The translations under genes were made by a program, and so were the position numbers. DNA of 39,850 bases from Enterobacterales bacterium (lineage in GTDB: Bacteria; Pseudomonadota; Gammaproteobacteria; Enterobacterales; Enterobacteriaceae): NCBI GenBank assembly GCA_015654925.1, contig JAATFX010000102.1:1-39850 (forward strand), written 5' to 3'. Of this stretch, positions 28,598 to 36,545 are shown in pieces. Each line of letters begins with the position of its first letter. Within the stretch, counting starts at the first letter, position 1. A model generated the notes under the pieces. It worked only from the letters and a program-made list of their open reading frames with translations. It made no database searches and had not been told where the DNA came from.

Positions 28598-28996
28598 TCA
28601 AAGGCGGATTTCGTCCAGCAGGTCCGGATGTTTATCCAGCACGCGCAGCAGTTTTACCGTAGAGGGATGGGGCAAGGATTTGCCGGTTTCATAACGGGAA
28701 AACGCGTTAACGCCGCCGCCAAAAATCTCCCCCGCCTGGCGCTGCGATAGCGCCAGCTTGTTCCTGACCCGGGTAATAAAGGATGGCGTGATCATGGCGC
28801 CATTAACTTCTTTGTTGAAAATCAACATCGCCGTACTGACCCGCGCGGCATCCTGGGTACTGATAATCATTTCCTGGCATGCCGGACAAAAGTCCCCTTC
28901 AACGCTTGGGATCAGGGTTGTTTTGCCTTTGTAGGTATGGGGCAAGTCGCGCACAACATGGATCATCTCTGCCGCAGCGCATAAGGGACATTTCAT
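28598..28996 (-). CDS. mqsA: antitoxin MqsA (toxin partner inactivated)
   Basis: Zinc-binding antitoxin and DNA-binding repressor of the mqsRA locus; 132 residues (E. coli 131). The N-terminal zinc domain has C3, C6, C37 and C40. The C-terminal HTH (about 70-130) includes the GGGVNAFSRYETG helix, with the operator-contacting N97 and R101 at their E. coli positions, and ends HPSTVKLLRVLDKHPDLLDEIRL. AAGGAG precedes ATG 28996. Its toxin gene upstream holds a stop codon, so MqsA may now act only as a repressor. Convergent with fau. Confidence 0.93.
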   Translation of the reverse strand: MKCPLCAAAEMIHVVRDLPHTYKGKTTLIPSVEGDFCPACQEMIISTQDAARVSTAMLIFNKEVNGAMITPSFITRVRNKLALSQRQAGEIFGGGVNAFSRYETGKSLPHPSTVKLLRVLDKHPDLLDEIRL

Positions 28997-28997
28997 C

Positions 28998-29294
28998 TTA
29001 TAACTCCTTAAACGAGATAATTAATACGTCATCGCATACCGTCAGCTTTAGATAGATAGCGTTGCCAGCCAATTTCGGGCGGTAAACGTCCTGCCAACAG
29101 GTATGATCGCCATAAGCGGCCATGCTTTTATAAAAATCGTTACCCGATAGCGCGCCTATAACCACATAAATATCGGTAAAATGCAGCCCGAGTTCAGCTG
29201 CGCCTTGCAGCGCAGGGTGGGTAATCCTGACTCGCTGGTGTTAAACCAATTGCGTAAGATGGGAAAGCCTGCAATGGGGCGTCCGTTTTTCCAA
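28998..29294 (-). pseudogene. mqsR: mqsR toxin gene with in-frame nonsense codon
   Basis: The minus-strand frame from TTG 29294 to TAA 28998 spans 98 codons plus stop, exactly the length of E. coli MqsR, a RelE-fold mRNA interferase that cuts at GCU. It aligns end to end without an indel: LEKRTPHCRLSHLTQLV, then TAA at codon 18 (29241-29243), then a frame ending IYLKLTVCDDVLIISFKEL. The residues K56, Q68, Y81 and K96 that line the E. coli active site are all retained. The gene is therefore complete except for one stop codon and a TTG where relatives have ATG. AAAAGG lies 6 nt before the TTG, so TTG may be a working start. It ends one base before mqsA. Confidence 0.88.
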
Positions 29295-29296
29295 CT

Positions 29297-29313
29297 ATAA
29301 CCTTTTAGGTTAT
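29297..29313. promoter_or_regulatory. MqsA operator 1
   Basis: ATAACCTTTTAGGTTAT is a near-perfect palindrome with the MqsA recognition core AACCT-N3-AGGTT (29299-29311). It directly abuts the mqsR start. Confidence 0.88.
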
Positions 29314-29329
29314 CAGTCACAATCAAAGC

Positions 29330-29344
29330 TAACCTATTAGGTTA
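29330..29344. promoter_or_regulatory. MqsA operator 2
   Basis: TAACCTATTAGGTTA holds a second perfect AACCT-N3-AGGTT core (29331-29343). Its centre is 32 bp, about three helical turns, from operator 1, so two MqsA dimers could bind the same DNA face, as in the E. coli mqsRA promoter with its two palindromes. Confidence 0.85.
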
Positions 29345-29376
29345 AGTGAACAAACGGATTCATGGCCGCGAGCCAT

Positions 29377-29403
29377 AAAAAATCCCGGCGCGATGGCCGG
29401 GAT
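29377..29403 (-). terminator. intrinsic terminator of serA
   Basis: On the minus strand ATCCCGGC and GCCGGGAT form an 8-bp stem with a 6-nt loop, followed by a run of T. It begins 25 bp after the serA stop. Confidence 0.88.
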
Positions 29404-29427
29404 GTTTAGCGTGAAAACCGATGGCAA

Positions 29428-30660
29428 TCAGTACAGTAAACGGGCGCGGATAGTGCCGGGAATGGCCTTCAGCAGTTGCAGCGCGGTATTTTCAGCGTCG
29501 GTTTCCACATCAATCACCACATAACCGATTTCCGGCGTGGTTTGCAGATATTGGGCGGCGATATTGATGCTTTGCTCGGCGAAGATCTGGTTGATGCGGG
29601 TCAGGATGCCGGGGCGGTTTTCATGGATATGCAGCAAGCGGCTGACCTGGTCGCCATGTTCCGGCAGCGAGACTTCCGGAAAATTCACCGCGGACAGGGT
29701 GGAGCCGTTATCCGAGTATTTGGCCAGTTTGCCCGCCACTTCCACGCCGATATTTTCCTGCGCTTCCTGCGTTGATCCGCCGATATGCGGCGTAAGGATC
29801 ACATTATCGAACTCGCACAGCGGCGAGGTAAACGGATCGCTGTTGGACGCAGGTTCCTCGGGGAACACATCCACGCCGGCGCCGGCCAGATGTTTGCTGG
29901 CGAGCGCATCGCACAGCGCCGGAATATCCACCACCGTACCGCGCGCGGCATTGATAAACAGCGCGCCGGGCTTCATCTGGGCAAATTCGGCCTTACCCAT
30001 CATATTGCGGGTGGAGAGGGTATCGGGCACATGCAGGGTCACCACATCGCTCAGGTTGAGCAGCTCTTCCAGCGAATCAATCTGCTGGGCATTGCCCAAA
30101 GGCAATTTGCTTTCGATATCATAGAAAAAGACCTGCATGCCCAGGCCTTCGGCCAGAATACCCAGCTGCGTGCCGATATGGCCGTAACCGATGATGCCCA
30201 GCTTCTTGCCACGGGCTTCGTAACTGCCCGCCGCCTGTTTGTTCCATTGCCCGCGGTGGGCTTTGGCATTGGCTTCGGGCACGCCGCGGATCATCAGCAG
30301 CATTTCGCCCAGTACCATTTCGGCGACGGATCGGGTATTGGAAAAAGGCGCATTGAATACCGGGACACCCCGTTTTAACGCGGCTTTAAGATCGACTTGG
30401 TTGGTACCGATACAGAAACAACCTACCGCAACCAATTTTTCCGCCGCGGCAAACACCTCTTCCGTCAGGTTGGTACGGGAACGGATGCCGACAAAATGAG
30501 CATCGCGGATGGATGCTTTCAGCGATTCGGTATCCATTGCGCCTTTATGATACTCAATATTGGTATAACCGGCGCGTCTAAGGTTGTCCAACGCCGTTTG
30601 ATGGACACCTTCAACCAACAGAAACTTGATCTTATCTTTTTCCAGCGATACTTTTGCCAT
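29428..30660 (-). CDS. serA: D-3-phosphoglycerate dehydrogenase
   Basis: First enzyme of serine synthesis, oxidising 3-phosphoglycerate with NAD and inhibited by serine. It has 410 residues, as in E. coli. The NAD fold carries GIIGYGHIGTQLG, the catalytic acid His is in LTPHIGGST, and the C-terminal ACT domain (from about 337, RLLHIHENRPGILTRINQIF) binds serine and ends ARLLY. ATG 30660 is the start. It lies downstream of rpiA in the same direction but with a 314-bp gap holding its own control sites. Product feeds the gcv/one-carbon genes in this window. Confidence 0.97.
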   Translation of the reverse strand: MAKVSLEKDKIKFLLVEGVHQTALDNLRRAGYTNIEYHKGAMDTESLKASIRDAHFVGIRSRTNLTEEVFAAAEKLVAVGCFCIGTNQVDLKAALKRGVPVFNAPFSNTRSVAEMVLGEMLLMIRGVPEANAKAHRGQWNKQAAGSYEARGKKLGIIGYGHIGTQLGILAEGLGMQVFFYDIESKLPLGNAQQIDSLEELLNLSDVVTLHVPDTLSTRNMMGKAEFAQMKPGALFINAARGTVVDIPALCDALASKHLAGAGVDVFPEEPASNSDPFTSPLCEFDNVILTPHIGGSTQEAQENIGVEVAGKLAKYSDNGSTLSAVNFPEVSLPEHGDQVSRLLHIHENRPGILTRINQIFAEQSINIAAQYLQTTPEIGYVVIDVETDAENTALQLLKAIPGTIRARLLY

Positions 30661-30853
30661 TTCCCGACCCTTTATGAAACTTCAGATGCGGCTGCAATAC
30701 ACAGCACCCGGACAAAATAACAAATATTGCCGCGGCGGCAATGGGGCGGATGAACCAAGGAACAGCATAAGACGCAGCCATAAGGGATTGCTATGGATAA
30801 ATCTTCTGGCCCGGCGAGAAAGCGTCATATTTATGGCAGGCGCATGGCAAAAA

Positions 30854-30869
30854 TGTGATATTTATCACT
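30854..30869. promoter_or_regulatory. candidate CRP site upstream of serA
   Basis: TGTGATATTTATCACT fits the CRP consensus TGTGA-N6-TCACA with one mismatch at the last base. The E. coli serA promoter is known to respond to CRP and Lrp. The position is 194 bp before the serA start. Confidence 0.65.
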
Positions 30870-30917
30870 GAATTTCAAAAACGAAAATAAAAGATGCTAT
30901 GTAAATAAAATTAACAT

Positions 30918-30948
30918 CTGCCGCCGATAAACCCGCGCCCGGCGGCAG
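30918..30948 (-). terminator. hairpin downstream of rpiA
   Basis: CTGCCGCCG and CGGCGGCAG form a perfect 9-bp stem with a 13-nt loop, 27 bp after the rpiA stop. The following minus-strand sequence is AT-rich but without a clean U-tract, so termination strength is uncertain. Confidence 0.6.
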
Positions 30949-30974
30949 AAAAGCGGTGCCGTATCCGGCGGCGA

Positions 30975-31631
30975 TTATTCGACGACTTTTACGCCCTCGG
31001 CGGTGCCGATCAGCGCCACGTCCGCGCGGCGGCGGGCAAAGAGTCCGACGGTCACCACGCCGGGCAGGCTGTTGATTTTATCTTCCAGCGCCACCGCATC
31101 CAGGATGCGCAGATTACGCACATCAAGGATAATATTGCCGTTGTCGGTGACCACGCCCTGGCGATATTCCGGCAGGCCGCCCAGCTTCACCAGTTCGCGC
31201 GCCACATAGGACCGCGCCATGGGAATCACTTCCACCGGCAGCGGAAAATTCCCCAGGACGTCCACCTGCTTGGAGGCATCAACGATACAGATGAATTTGC
31301 GCGCCACCGCGGCGATGATTTTTTCGCGGGTCAGCGCCGCGCCGCCGCCTTTAATCATCTGCATCTGGCCGTTGATTTCATCGGCGCCGTCGACATAGAT
31401 ATCCAGCACATCGACGCTATTGAGATCCAGCAACGGAATTCCCAGGCTTTGCAGCTTGGCGGATGACGCATCCGAACTGGACACCGCCCCTTCGATTTGA
31501 TGCCTGATGCTGCCCAGGGCATCGATAAAATGCGCGGCGGTGGACCCGGTGCCCACGCCAACGATGGTGCCGGGCCGCACATATTTTAATGCCGACCAGC
31601 CGACCGCCTTTTTCAATTCATCTTGCGTCAT
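30975..31631 (-). CDS. rpiA: ribose-5-phosphate isomerase A
   Basis: Interconverts ribose 5-phosphate and ribulose 5-phosphate in the pentose phosphate pathway. The 218 residues (E. coli 219) show the phosphate loop [12 protein letters not shown], the catalytic DGADEIN segment and [15 protein letters not shown] 31631 ([15 protein letters not shown]) is the family start; the open frame to 31712 has no family match before it. The gene is divergent from argP, the usual arrangement. Confidence 0.97.
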   Translation of the reverse strand: MTQDELKKAVGWSALKYVRPGTIVGVGTGSTAAHFIDALGSIRHQIEGAVSSSDASSAKLQSLGIPLLDLNSVDVLDIYVDGADEINGQMQMIKGGGAALTREKIIAAVARKFICIVDASKQVDVLGNFPLPVEVIPMARSYVARELVKLGGLPEYRQGVVTDNGNIILDVRNLRILDAVALEDKINSLPGVVTVGLFARRRADVALIGTAEGVKVVE

Positions 31632-31861
31632 GTTTTGTCTATGTCCCTGGAGTGATAAATTTGCCCATATTATAAAACAATGCCAGCCCTCTTGGCGTGA
31701 ATTTCGCCACAACCCAGGGCAAAAGGACCGTGCCGTAAAGCCGCGGTGAAATTTCCCATCCCCATGAGTGTAAAACTATGACATAACTGTGGCATAGTGA
31801 AAAAATGGTGCAAACACCGCGCAATCGGGATGCAAAAAGACAACGACGCAGGGGATAATCA

Positions 31862-32755
31862 ATGAAACGCCCGGACTATCGAACGCTGCAGGCGCTCGAC
31901 GCCGTGATACGTGAACGAGGTTTTGAACGTGCCGCGCAAAAATTATGTATAACGCAATCCGCGGTATCGCAGCGTATCAAGCAATTGGAAAACCTGTTTG
32001 GCCAACCGCTATTGGTGCGCACCATTCCCCCCCGCCCCACTGAGCAAGGCCAGAAATTGCTGGCGCTGTTGCATCAGGTGGAATTGCTGGAAGACGAGTG
32101 GCTGGGCACCGACAGCGGCAATGATACGCCGCTGCTGCTCTCGCTGGCGGTCAATGCCGATAGCCTGGCGACCTGGCTGCTGCCGGCGCTTAAACCGGTG
32201 CTGACCGATTCCCCTATCCGCCTCAACCTGCAGGTGGAAGACGAAACCCGCACCCAGGAGCGGCTCCGGCGCGGCGAAGTCGTGGGGGCGGTGAGTATCC
32301 AGCCCCAGCCGCTGCCCAGTTGCCTGGTGGACCAGCTTGGCGCGCTCGATTACCTGTTCGTGGCGTCCAAACCCTTTGCCGATCGCTATTTTCCCCACGG
32401 GGTCACCCGCAGCGCGCTGCTGAAAGCGCCCGCGGTGGCATTCGATCATCTGGACGATATGCATCAGGCGTTTTTACAGCAGAATTTTGATTTACCGCCG
32501 GGCAGCGTGCCCTGCCATATCGTTAATTCATCGGAAGCTTTTGTGCAGCTGGCGCGCCAGGGCACCACCTGCTGCATGATCCCGCACCTGCAAATCGAAC
32601 GGGAGCTGGACGCGGGCGAGTTAATCGATCTGACGCCGGGGCTTTACCAGCGGCGCATGCTGTTCTGGCACCGTTTCGCCCCGGAGAGCCGCATGATGCG
32701 CAAAGTGACCGACGCCCTGCTCTCACACGGCCGGCAAGTATTGCGCCAGGCCTGA
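31862..32755 (+). CDS. argP: LysR-type regulator ArgP (IciA)
   Basis: Transcription factor that activates the arginine exporter gene argO with arginine bound and responds to lysine; older work named it IciA. The 297 residues equal E. coli, with a winged HTH at about 1-60 ([23 protein letters not shown]) and a co-inducer domain containing [13 protein letters not shown] and the [21 protein letters not shown] segment. AGGGGA precedes ATG 31862. argO, its best-known target, is about 2 kb downstream on the other strand. Confidence 0.97.
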   Translation: MKRPDYRTLQALDAVIRERGFERAAQKLCITQSAVSQRIKQLENLFGQPLLVRTIPPRPTEQGQKLLALLHQVELLEDEWLGTDSGNDTPLLLSLAVNADSLATWLLPALKPVLTDSPIRLNLQVEDETRTQERLRRGEVVGAVSIQPQPLPSCLVDQLGALDYLFVASKPFADRYFPHGVTRSALLKAPAVAFDHLDDMHQAFLQQNFDLPPGSVPCHIVNSSEAFVQLARQGTTCCMIPHLQIERELDAGELIDLTPGLYQRRMLFWHRFAPESRMMRKVTDALLSHGRQVLRQA

Positions 32756-32784
32756 GGGTATATCACCAACAACCACGGGCCCGC

Positions 32785-32804
32785 CCTGGATACCCGCATC
32801 CAGG
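32785..32804 (+). terminator. hairpin after argP
   Basis: CCTGGAT-ACCCGC-ATCCAGG forms a 7-bp perfect stem 30 bp after the argP stop. A T-rich stretch comes only 28 bases later, so this is a weak terminator or an RNA-stabilising hairpin. Confidence 0.45.
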
Positions 32805-32853
32805 CCGCCAGTTCCAATGGGCGCACCCCATATTTTTCTTAAAAAGATCTAGA

Positions 32854-32882
32854 TTGATCTATCCCCAACTTGGGGATAAAAT
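32854..32882 (+). promoter_or_regulatory. higBA promoter with 19-bp operator palindrome
   Basis: A -35 element TTGATC (32854-32859) and a -10 element TAAAAT (32877-32882) are separated by 17 bp. The perfect palindrome TATCCCCAACTTGGGGATA (32860-32878) fills this spacer. Binding of the HTH antitoxin there would exclude RNA polymerase, as is typical of toxin-antitoxin autoregulation. Confidence 0.75.
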
Positions 32883-32911
32883 ATAACAAATTCAGGATGA
32901 ATGGTGAGAGC

Positions 32912-33253
32912 ATGGAAGCTATGTTCATTGAATTGCCGCCTTTTGAAAATTATCGAGCGAATTATTTGACTGATGAAGAATTTCGGCAATTTCAGCAGAT
33001 GCTGCTGACGGACCCGGGCTCGGGTGACGTCATTCAGCATACCGGTGGATTAAGGAAAGTCCGTTTTGCTGATGCGAGGCGTGGTAAAGGTAAACGTGGC
33101 GGGATTAGAGTGATTTATTATTGGTGGTTAGAACATTCTCATTTTTTATTATTTACTCTATATGATAAAGACGAAAAGGCCGATCTCACCCGACTACAAC
33201 GGGATATGCTGCGCACCATGTTGGACATCCTTAAAAGAGGTAAGGCATTATGA
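32912..33253 (+). CDS. HigB2-like toxin, RelE/ParE superfamily
   Basis: Predicted ribosome-dependent mRNA endonuclease of 113 residues. It resembles the Vibrio cholerae HigB2 type: FIELPPFENYRANYLTDEEF at the start, the central GDVIQHTGGLRKVRFADARRGKGKRGGIRVIYYW with the basic residues of the active cleft, and TLYDKDEKADLTRLQRDML. I place the start at ATG 32912 because GGTGAG lies just before it; ATG 32897 is an alternative. The stop overlaps the antitoxin start (ATGA). Base composition is visibly more AT-rich than the neighbours, which suggests acquisition. Confidence 0.87.
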   Translation: MEAMFIELPPFENYRANYLTDEEFRQFQQMLLTDPGSGDVIQHTGGLRKVRFADARRGKGKRGGIRVIYYWWLEHSHFLLFTLYDKDEKADLTRLQRDMLRTMLDILKRGKAL

Positions 33254-33564
33254 GTGAGCGTAATATTTTTGATGAGCTGGTACAGGGGATGGAAGCGTGG
33301 AGCGGCCTGAACGCAGGCAAAACTACATTAAAAACTCACCGTGTCGCGCTGAATAAAAGCGTAAGCTTATCTCCGGCAGAGCTTAAAGCTGTAAGGGAAA
33401 AACTCAATCTTTCCCAGGCAGTCTTTGCTATGTACTTACATACCGGCGTCACTACATATCAAAACTGGGAACAAGGCAGAGCTAAACCTAATCAGCAGGC
33501 GGTATTGCTGATAAAAATAGTAGAGCAAAACCCCAGCGCTTTGTGCGCGCTGGCTACATTGTAA
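33250..33564 (+). CDS. HigA2-like antitoxin with XRE-type HTH
   Basis: Antitoxin and likely autorepressor of 104 residues. The N-terminal 35 or so residues (ending KTTLKTHRVALN) resemble the disordered toxin-binding region of V. cholerae HigA2; the HTH spans about 43-95 with LNLSQAVFAMYLHTGVTTYQNWEQGR. The NadS group is a near relative. Translationally coupled to the toxin by a four-base overlap. Both genes are AT-rich and sit between argP and yggE, where E. coli carries other genes. It probably binds the 19-bp palindrome upstream of the toxin. Confidence 0.87.
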   Translation: MSERNIFDELVQGMEAWSGLNAGKTTLKTHRVALNKSVSLSPAELKAVREKLNLSQAVFAMYLHTGVTTYQNWEQGRAKPNQQAVLLIKIVEQNPSALCALATL

Positions 33565-33603
33565 TCCAGGCATTGCCGGCGGCAGGGTTATCGCTGAGCA
33601 CTT

Positions 33604-33628
33604 GAAAAACGGCGCCCAGGGCGCCGTT
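33604..33628 (-). terminator. intrinsic terminator of yggE
   Basis: AACGGCGCCC and GGGCGCCGTT form a 10-bp inverted repeat with a single unpaired centre base; on the minus strand it is followed by TTTTT. It is 18 bp after the yggE stop and also lies downstream of the antitoxin gene on the plus strand. Confidence 0.85.
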
Positions 33629-33645
33629 GGTTGTTATAGCAGTCG

Positions 33646-34371
33646 TTATGGCTGGCGCTGCAGCTCAAATACGACATCCACCTGATCGTCAAAGTGAATG
33701 GTTTGCTGCACATAGGTTTGGGCGGCATCGGTCTGCGACATGGCGTCGTTGGCTTTAAACATGCGCGCCACCGGCACCGGCTGGTAGTTGGCCACATGAT
33801 AACGGATGCTGAAAATCGGCCCCAGGTCGGCCTTGAACCCCTGCGCCAGCGAACGGGCCTGCGCCGTGGCGTTTTCAATGGCTTTATTGCGGGCCCGATC
33901 GCGGAACGTGTCCGGATTGGCCACGCCCAATTCCACCGCCCGGATTTCGTTCAGGCCGGATTTCAGGGCGCCGTCCAGCAATTCATTTAGCTTATCAAGC
34001 TGGCGCAGCGTGACCTGCACCTGGCGGATGGCCCGATATCCCTTGAGCACCGACTCGCCGGTTTTCAGAAAGTCGTACTCCGGCTGGGTGCGCAAATTGG
34101 CGGCATCGATATCTTTATTTTCGATACCGTTCTTATTCAGGAAATCAAAGTATTGCGCCACCCGGGTATCCACCTGTTTTTTCGCATCGGCGGCGTCTTT
34201 CGACGATATCGCCACTTCGATGGTCAGGGTGGCGATATCCGGCGTCGCTTCAACGCTTGAGGTGCCCGATGTGATCACATGCGGCCCATTGGGCAGCTCG
34301 GCGGCCTGCGCCTGCGTAGCCAGCAATCCCAAGCCCACTACGGCGGTTAACAGTAATGCTTTGGCCTTCAT
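33646..34371 (-). CDS. yggE: SIMPL-domain oxidative stress defence protein YggE
   Basis: Periplasmic SIMPL-domain protein; in E. coli it lowers the effects of oxidative stress by an unknown mechanism. The 241 residues (E. coli 246) start with a signal peptide (MKAKALLLTAVVGLGLLATQAQA, cleavage after residue 23). The SIMPL core includes HVITSGTSSVEATPDIATLTIEV and ENATAQARSLAQGF. ATG 34371 is chosen because it puts the signal peptide at the N-terminus. It is downstream of argO with a 192-bp gap and has its own terminator. Confidence 0.93.
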   Translation of the reverse strand: MKAKALLLTAVVGLGLLATQAQAAELPNGPHVITSGTSSVEATPDIATLTIEVAISSKDAADAKKQVDTRVAQYFDFLNKNGIENKDIDAANLRTQPEYDFLKTGESVLKGYRAIRQVQVTLRQLDKLNELLDGALKSGLNEIRAVELGVANPDTFRDRARNKAIENATAQARSLAQGFKADLGPIFSIRYHVANYQPVPVARMFKANDAMSQTDAAQTYVQQTIHFDDQVDVVFELQRQP

Positions 34372-34563
34372 GTTGTCTCCTGTGCGGTAAAATATGATGC
34401 AAATTGGCTTAAGCACTTCATATCATTACGGGTTTTCATATAAAAACAACGCAATTTGCGCTTATTTACCGTTACGTCGTTATCCGGTGCCAGCATAGGC
34501 GTTGCCGTGAAGTTAACCTATAGGGAAAGTTCTCAATATCATGATTACACCGCCGATGTCGTA

Positions 34564-35202
34564 TCAAAGCGGCGCGCCGGCGAACATATGCCAGGCCTGG
34601 CGCGCCAGCTGTAGCGCCACCAGCCACATCACCACCCCCACGAACAGCTGAATCACCCGCTGCACCCGTCCCTGGTTCAGCCAGGGGGCCAAACGGGACG
34701 ACAGCATGGCCAGGCCGTAAAACCAGACCAGCGATGCCCCCATAGTACCGATGGCGAACCAGCGCCGCGCCACCGGCTCCAACTGCCCGCCAATGCTGCC
34801 CAATACCACCAGCGTATCCAAATAGACGTGGGGATTGAGCCAGGTTACCGCCAGCATGGTGATAATCACCCGCCGCCGCGTCGGATGCAGGGCCCCGGCG
34901 GGACTGGCGCCAGCGCCGCCGCCGCGTCGGGCATTGCGCAACGCGCTAAAACCATACACCGCCAAAAAGGCGACGCCCGCCAGGGTAACGCATTGCAATA
35001 GCACCGGCGAACGCGTCAGCAACGCGCTGCTGCCAAATACCCCCACCATAATCAGCAGGATATCGCTCAACAGGCAAAGGGTGGCGATCAGCACATGATA
35101 TTGCCGCCGGATGCCCTGATTCATCACCAATACATTTTGCGGCCCCAGCGGGACGATAGTCGCCATGCCCAAGGCAAAACCCTGCATAAAAATCATCCAC
35201 AC
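34564..35202 (-). CDS. argO: arginine exporter ArgO
   Basis: LysE-family inner-membrane exporter for arginine and canavanine, 212 residues with about six transmembrane helices. LysE motifs include [19 protein letters not shown] after the first helix and [23 protein letters not shown] place the start at GTG 35202: AGAGGTGG lies 9 nt upstream, and this start puts seven residues before the first helix glycine, as in E. coli. An ATG at 35196 is the alternative. Expression is likely activated by ArgP. Confidence 0.92.
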   Translation of the reverse strand: MWMIFMQGFALGMATIVPLGPQNVLVMNQGIRRQYHVLIATLCLLSDILLIMVGVFGSSALLTRSPVLLQCVTLAGVAFLAVYGFSALRNARRGGGAGASPAGALHPTRRRVIITMLAVTWLNPHVYLDTLVVLGSIGGQLEPVARRWFAIGTMGASLVWFYGLAMLSSRLAPWLNQGRVQRVIQLFVGVVMWLVALQLARQAWHMFAGAPL

Positions 35203-35254
35203 GCTGCGTACCCACCTCTTGTTGCACCAAACCATTGTTGCATAAAGTCGGGCA

Positions 35255-35283
35255 AGTATAATCAGAAGCCGATATCAGTTGAA
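35255..35283 (-). promoter_or_regulatory. candidate argO promoter
   Basis: On the minus strand a -10 TATACT (35255-35260) lies 17 bp from a weak -35 TTCAAC (35278-35283), about 55 bp upstream of the argO start. The poor -35 fits a promoter that needs the activator ArgP. No ArgP site can be assigned by eye. Confidence 0.4.
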
Positions 35284-35351
35284 ACACAATAAACTAATCC
35301 TGCATTAGTGATTCTAATGATCAGTATCCTGCAATGCTGGCTGCGGCCGAT

Positions 35352-35377
35352 AAAAAAGCCCGTCGTCAGGACGGGCT
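35352..35377 (-). terminator. intrinsic terminator of mscS
   Basis: AGCCCGTC and GACGGGCT form an 8-bp stem with a 5-nt loop, followed on the minus strand by TTTTTT. It lies 58 bp after the mscS stop and separates it from argO. Confidence 0.88.
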
Positions 35378-35434
35378 GAGATTGATACGGGCTACAGGAC
35401 CGGCATGATGGCTTGCCCCCATCGCGCCAGGCGA

Positions 35435-36343
35435 TCAGGAGGGCTGCTGCGGCGCAGGAACCTGCTGCCCTTCGTCCCGTGCGGCTTCGGATTGGGGTTT
35501 GGGCGTGCGGTACAAATGCACATCCATCTGCGGATAAGGAATGCCGATCCGATGTTCGTCCAGCACCCGCTTAAAACCCTCCAGCAAATCGAAAGTTGCG
35601 TTTTGCAGGGCGTCGCGGGGCACCCAGGCGCGCACCATAAAATCCAGCGAGGAGGCGCCCAGGGCATTGAGCCGCACGGTAATGCCCTTGTCCTGCAGCA
35701 CCCTGCTGTCCGCCGCGATAATATCGGTAAGCAATTTTTTGACTTGTTCGATATCGGCGTCATAGCTGACGCTGACGATCAAATCGATCAGGCGGTTGGG
35801 TTCGCGGGAAAAATTGGTGATATTGCCCGACAGGATTTTGCCGTTGGGCACCACGATCATTTTGCCGTCGAACGTACGCAGCGTGGTGGAGAAGATTTGC
35901 ACCACCAGCACCGTCCCGGCGGTCCCGGCAAAATCCACATATTCGCCGGCGCGGAAATGGCGGAACGTCACCAGCAGCACGCCGGCGGCAAAATTGGATA
36001 ACGAGCCCTGCAAAGCCAAACCCACTGCCAGGCCGGCGGCGCCGATAACCGCAATCACCGACGCGGTCTGCACGCCGATGCGCCCCAGGGCGGCAATGAT
36101 GGTAAAAATAATAATCGCGTAACGCACGATCGCCGACAGGAAGTCCGCCACGGTAATATCGATATGGCGCGCTTTCATGATTTTATTCAGGGTACCCGAA
36201 ATCGCCCGGGCGACCAGCATACCGATGATCAGAATAATAACAGCAGCAACGATATTGACCGCGTAGTGGACCAGCAGTTGCTGATTATTGACCAGCCAAC
36301 TGCCCGCATCATTGATTTTATCGACGACGTTGAGATCTTCCAT
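35435..36343 (-). CDS. mscS: small-conductance mechanosensitive channel MscS
   Basis: Heptameric inner-membrane channel that opens under tension in hypo-osmotic shock. It has 302 residues against 286 in E. coli. Three N-terminal helices are seen; the pore-lining third holds the Gly/Ala-rich [28 protein letters not shown] region (about 98-125). A beta domain ([16 protein letters not shown]) and the C-terminal cytoplasmic cage follow. The extra length is a Pro/Gln/Glu-rich tail after [17 protein letters not shown] lies before ATG 36343. It follows fbaA, as in E. coli. Confidence 0.95.
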   Translation of the reverse strand: MEDLNVVDKINDAGSWLVNNQQLLVHYAVNIVAAVIILIIGMLVARAISGTLNKIMKARHIDITVADFLSAIVRYAIIIFTIIAALGRIGVQTASVIAVIGAAGLAVGLALQGSLSNFAAGVLLVTFRHFRAGEYVDFAGTAGTVLVVQIFSTTLRTFDGKMIVVPNGKILSGNITNFSREPNRLIDLIVSVSYDADIEQVKKLLTDIIAADSRVLQDKGITVRLNALGASSLDFMVRAWVPRDALQNATFDLLEGFKRVLDEHRIGIPYPQMDVHLYRTPKPQSEAARDEGQQVPAPQQPS

Positions 36344-36493
36344 TTAGATCATCCCTCTCTGGTGTATGGCAAAAAAACCAGCCGGTCAAAGCTGCCGGCA
36401 AGGTCGCAACCATTTAAGGGTAACCAATAATCGTTTTTCCTGCCAACTCTGAAAGGGAAAACGGGCAGGAAAAATCCGAGATTTCATTATGTT

Positions 36494-36519
36494 AAAGGCC
36501 TCCAAATAGGAGGCCTTTT
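36494..36519. terminator. intrinsic terminator of fbaA
   Basis: AAAGGCCTCC and GGAGGCCTTT form a 10-bp perfect stem with the loop AAATA. A short T run follows on both strands (TTTT on plus, TTT on minus). It is 27 bp after the fbaA stop. Confidence 0.82.
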
Positions 36520-36545
36520 GTCAAGCCGGGTTAACGCGGCGAAAA

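Larger units (their letters stand above)
30661..30974 (-). other. serA control region and rpiA 3' end
   Basis: No gene is supported in these 314 bases. A CRP-like site lies at 30854-30869 and a terminator-like hairpin of rpiA at 30918-30948. Another inverted repeat, ATTGCCG-CGG-CGGCAAT, is at 30726-30742, about 66-82 nt before the serA start, inside the probable leader. The stretch 30860-30920 is rich in A and T and is the most likely promoter region. Confidence 0.6.

Noticed and set aside
30626..30871. 81-codon plus-strand open frame upstream of serA
   Set aside because: It overlaps the serA start and control region on the other strand and has no ribosome site or similarity.
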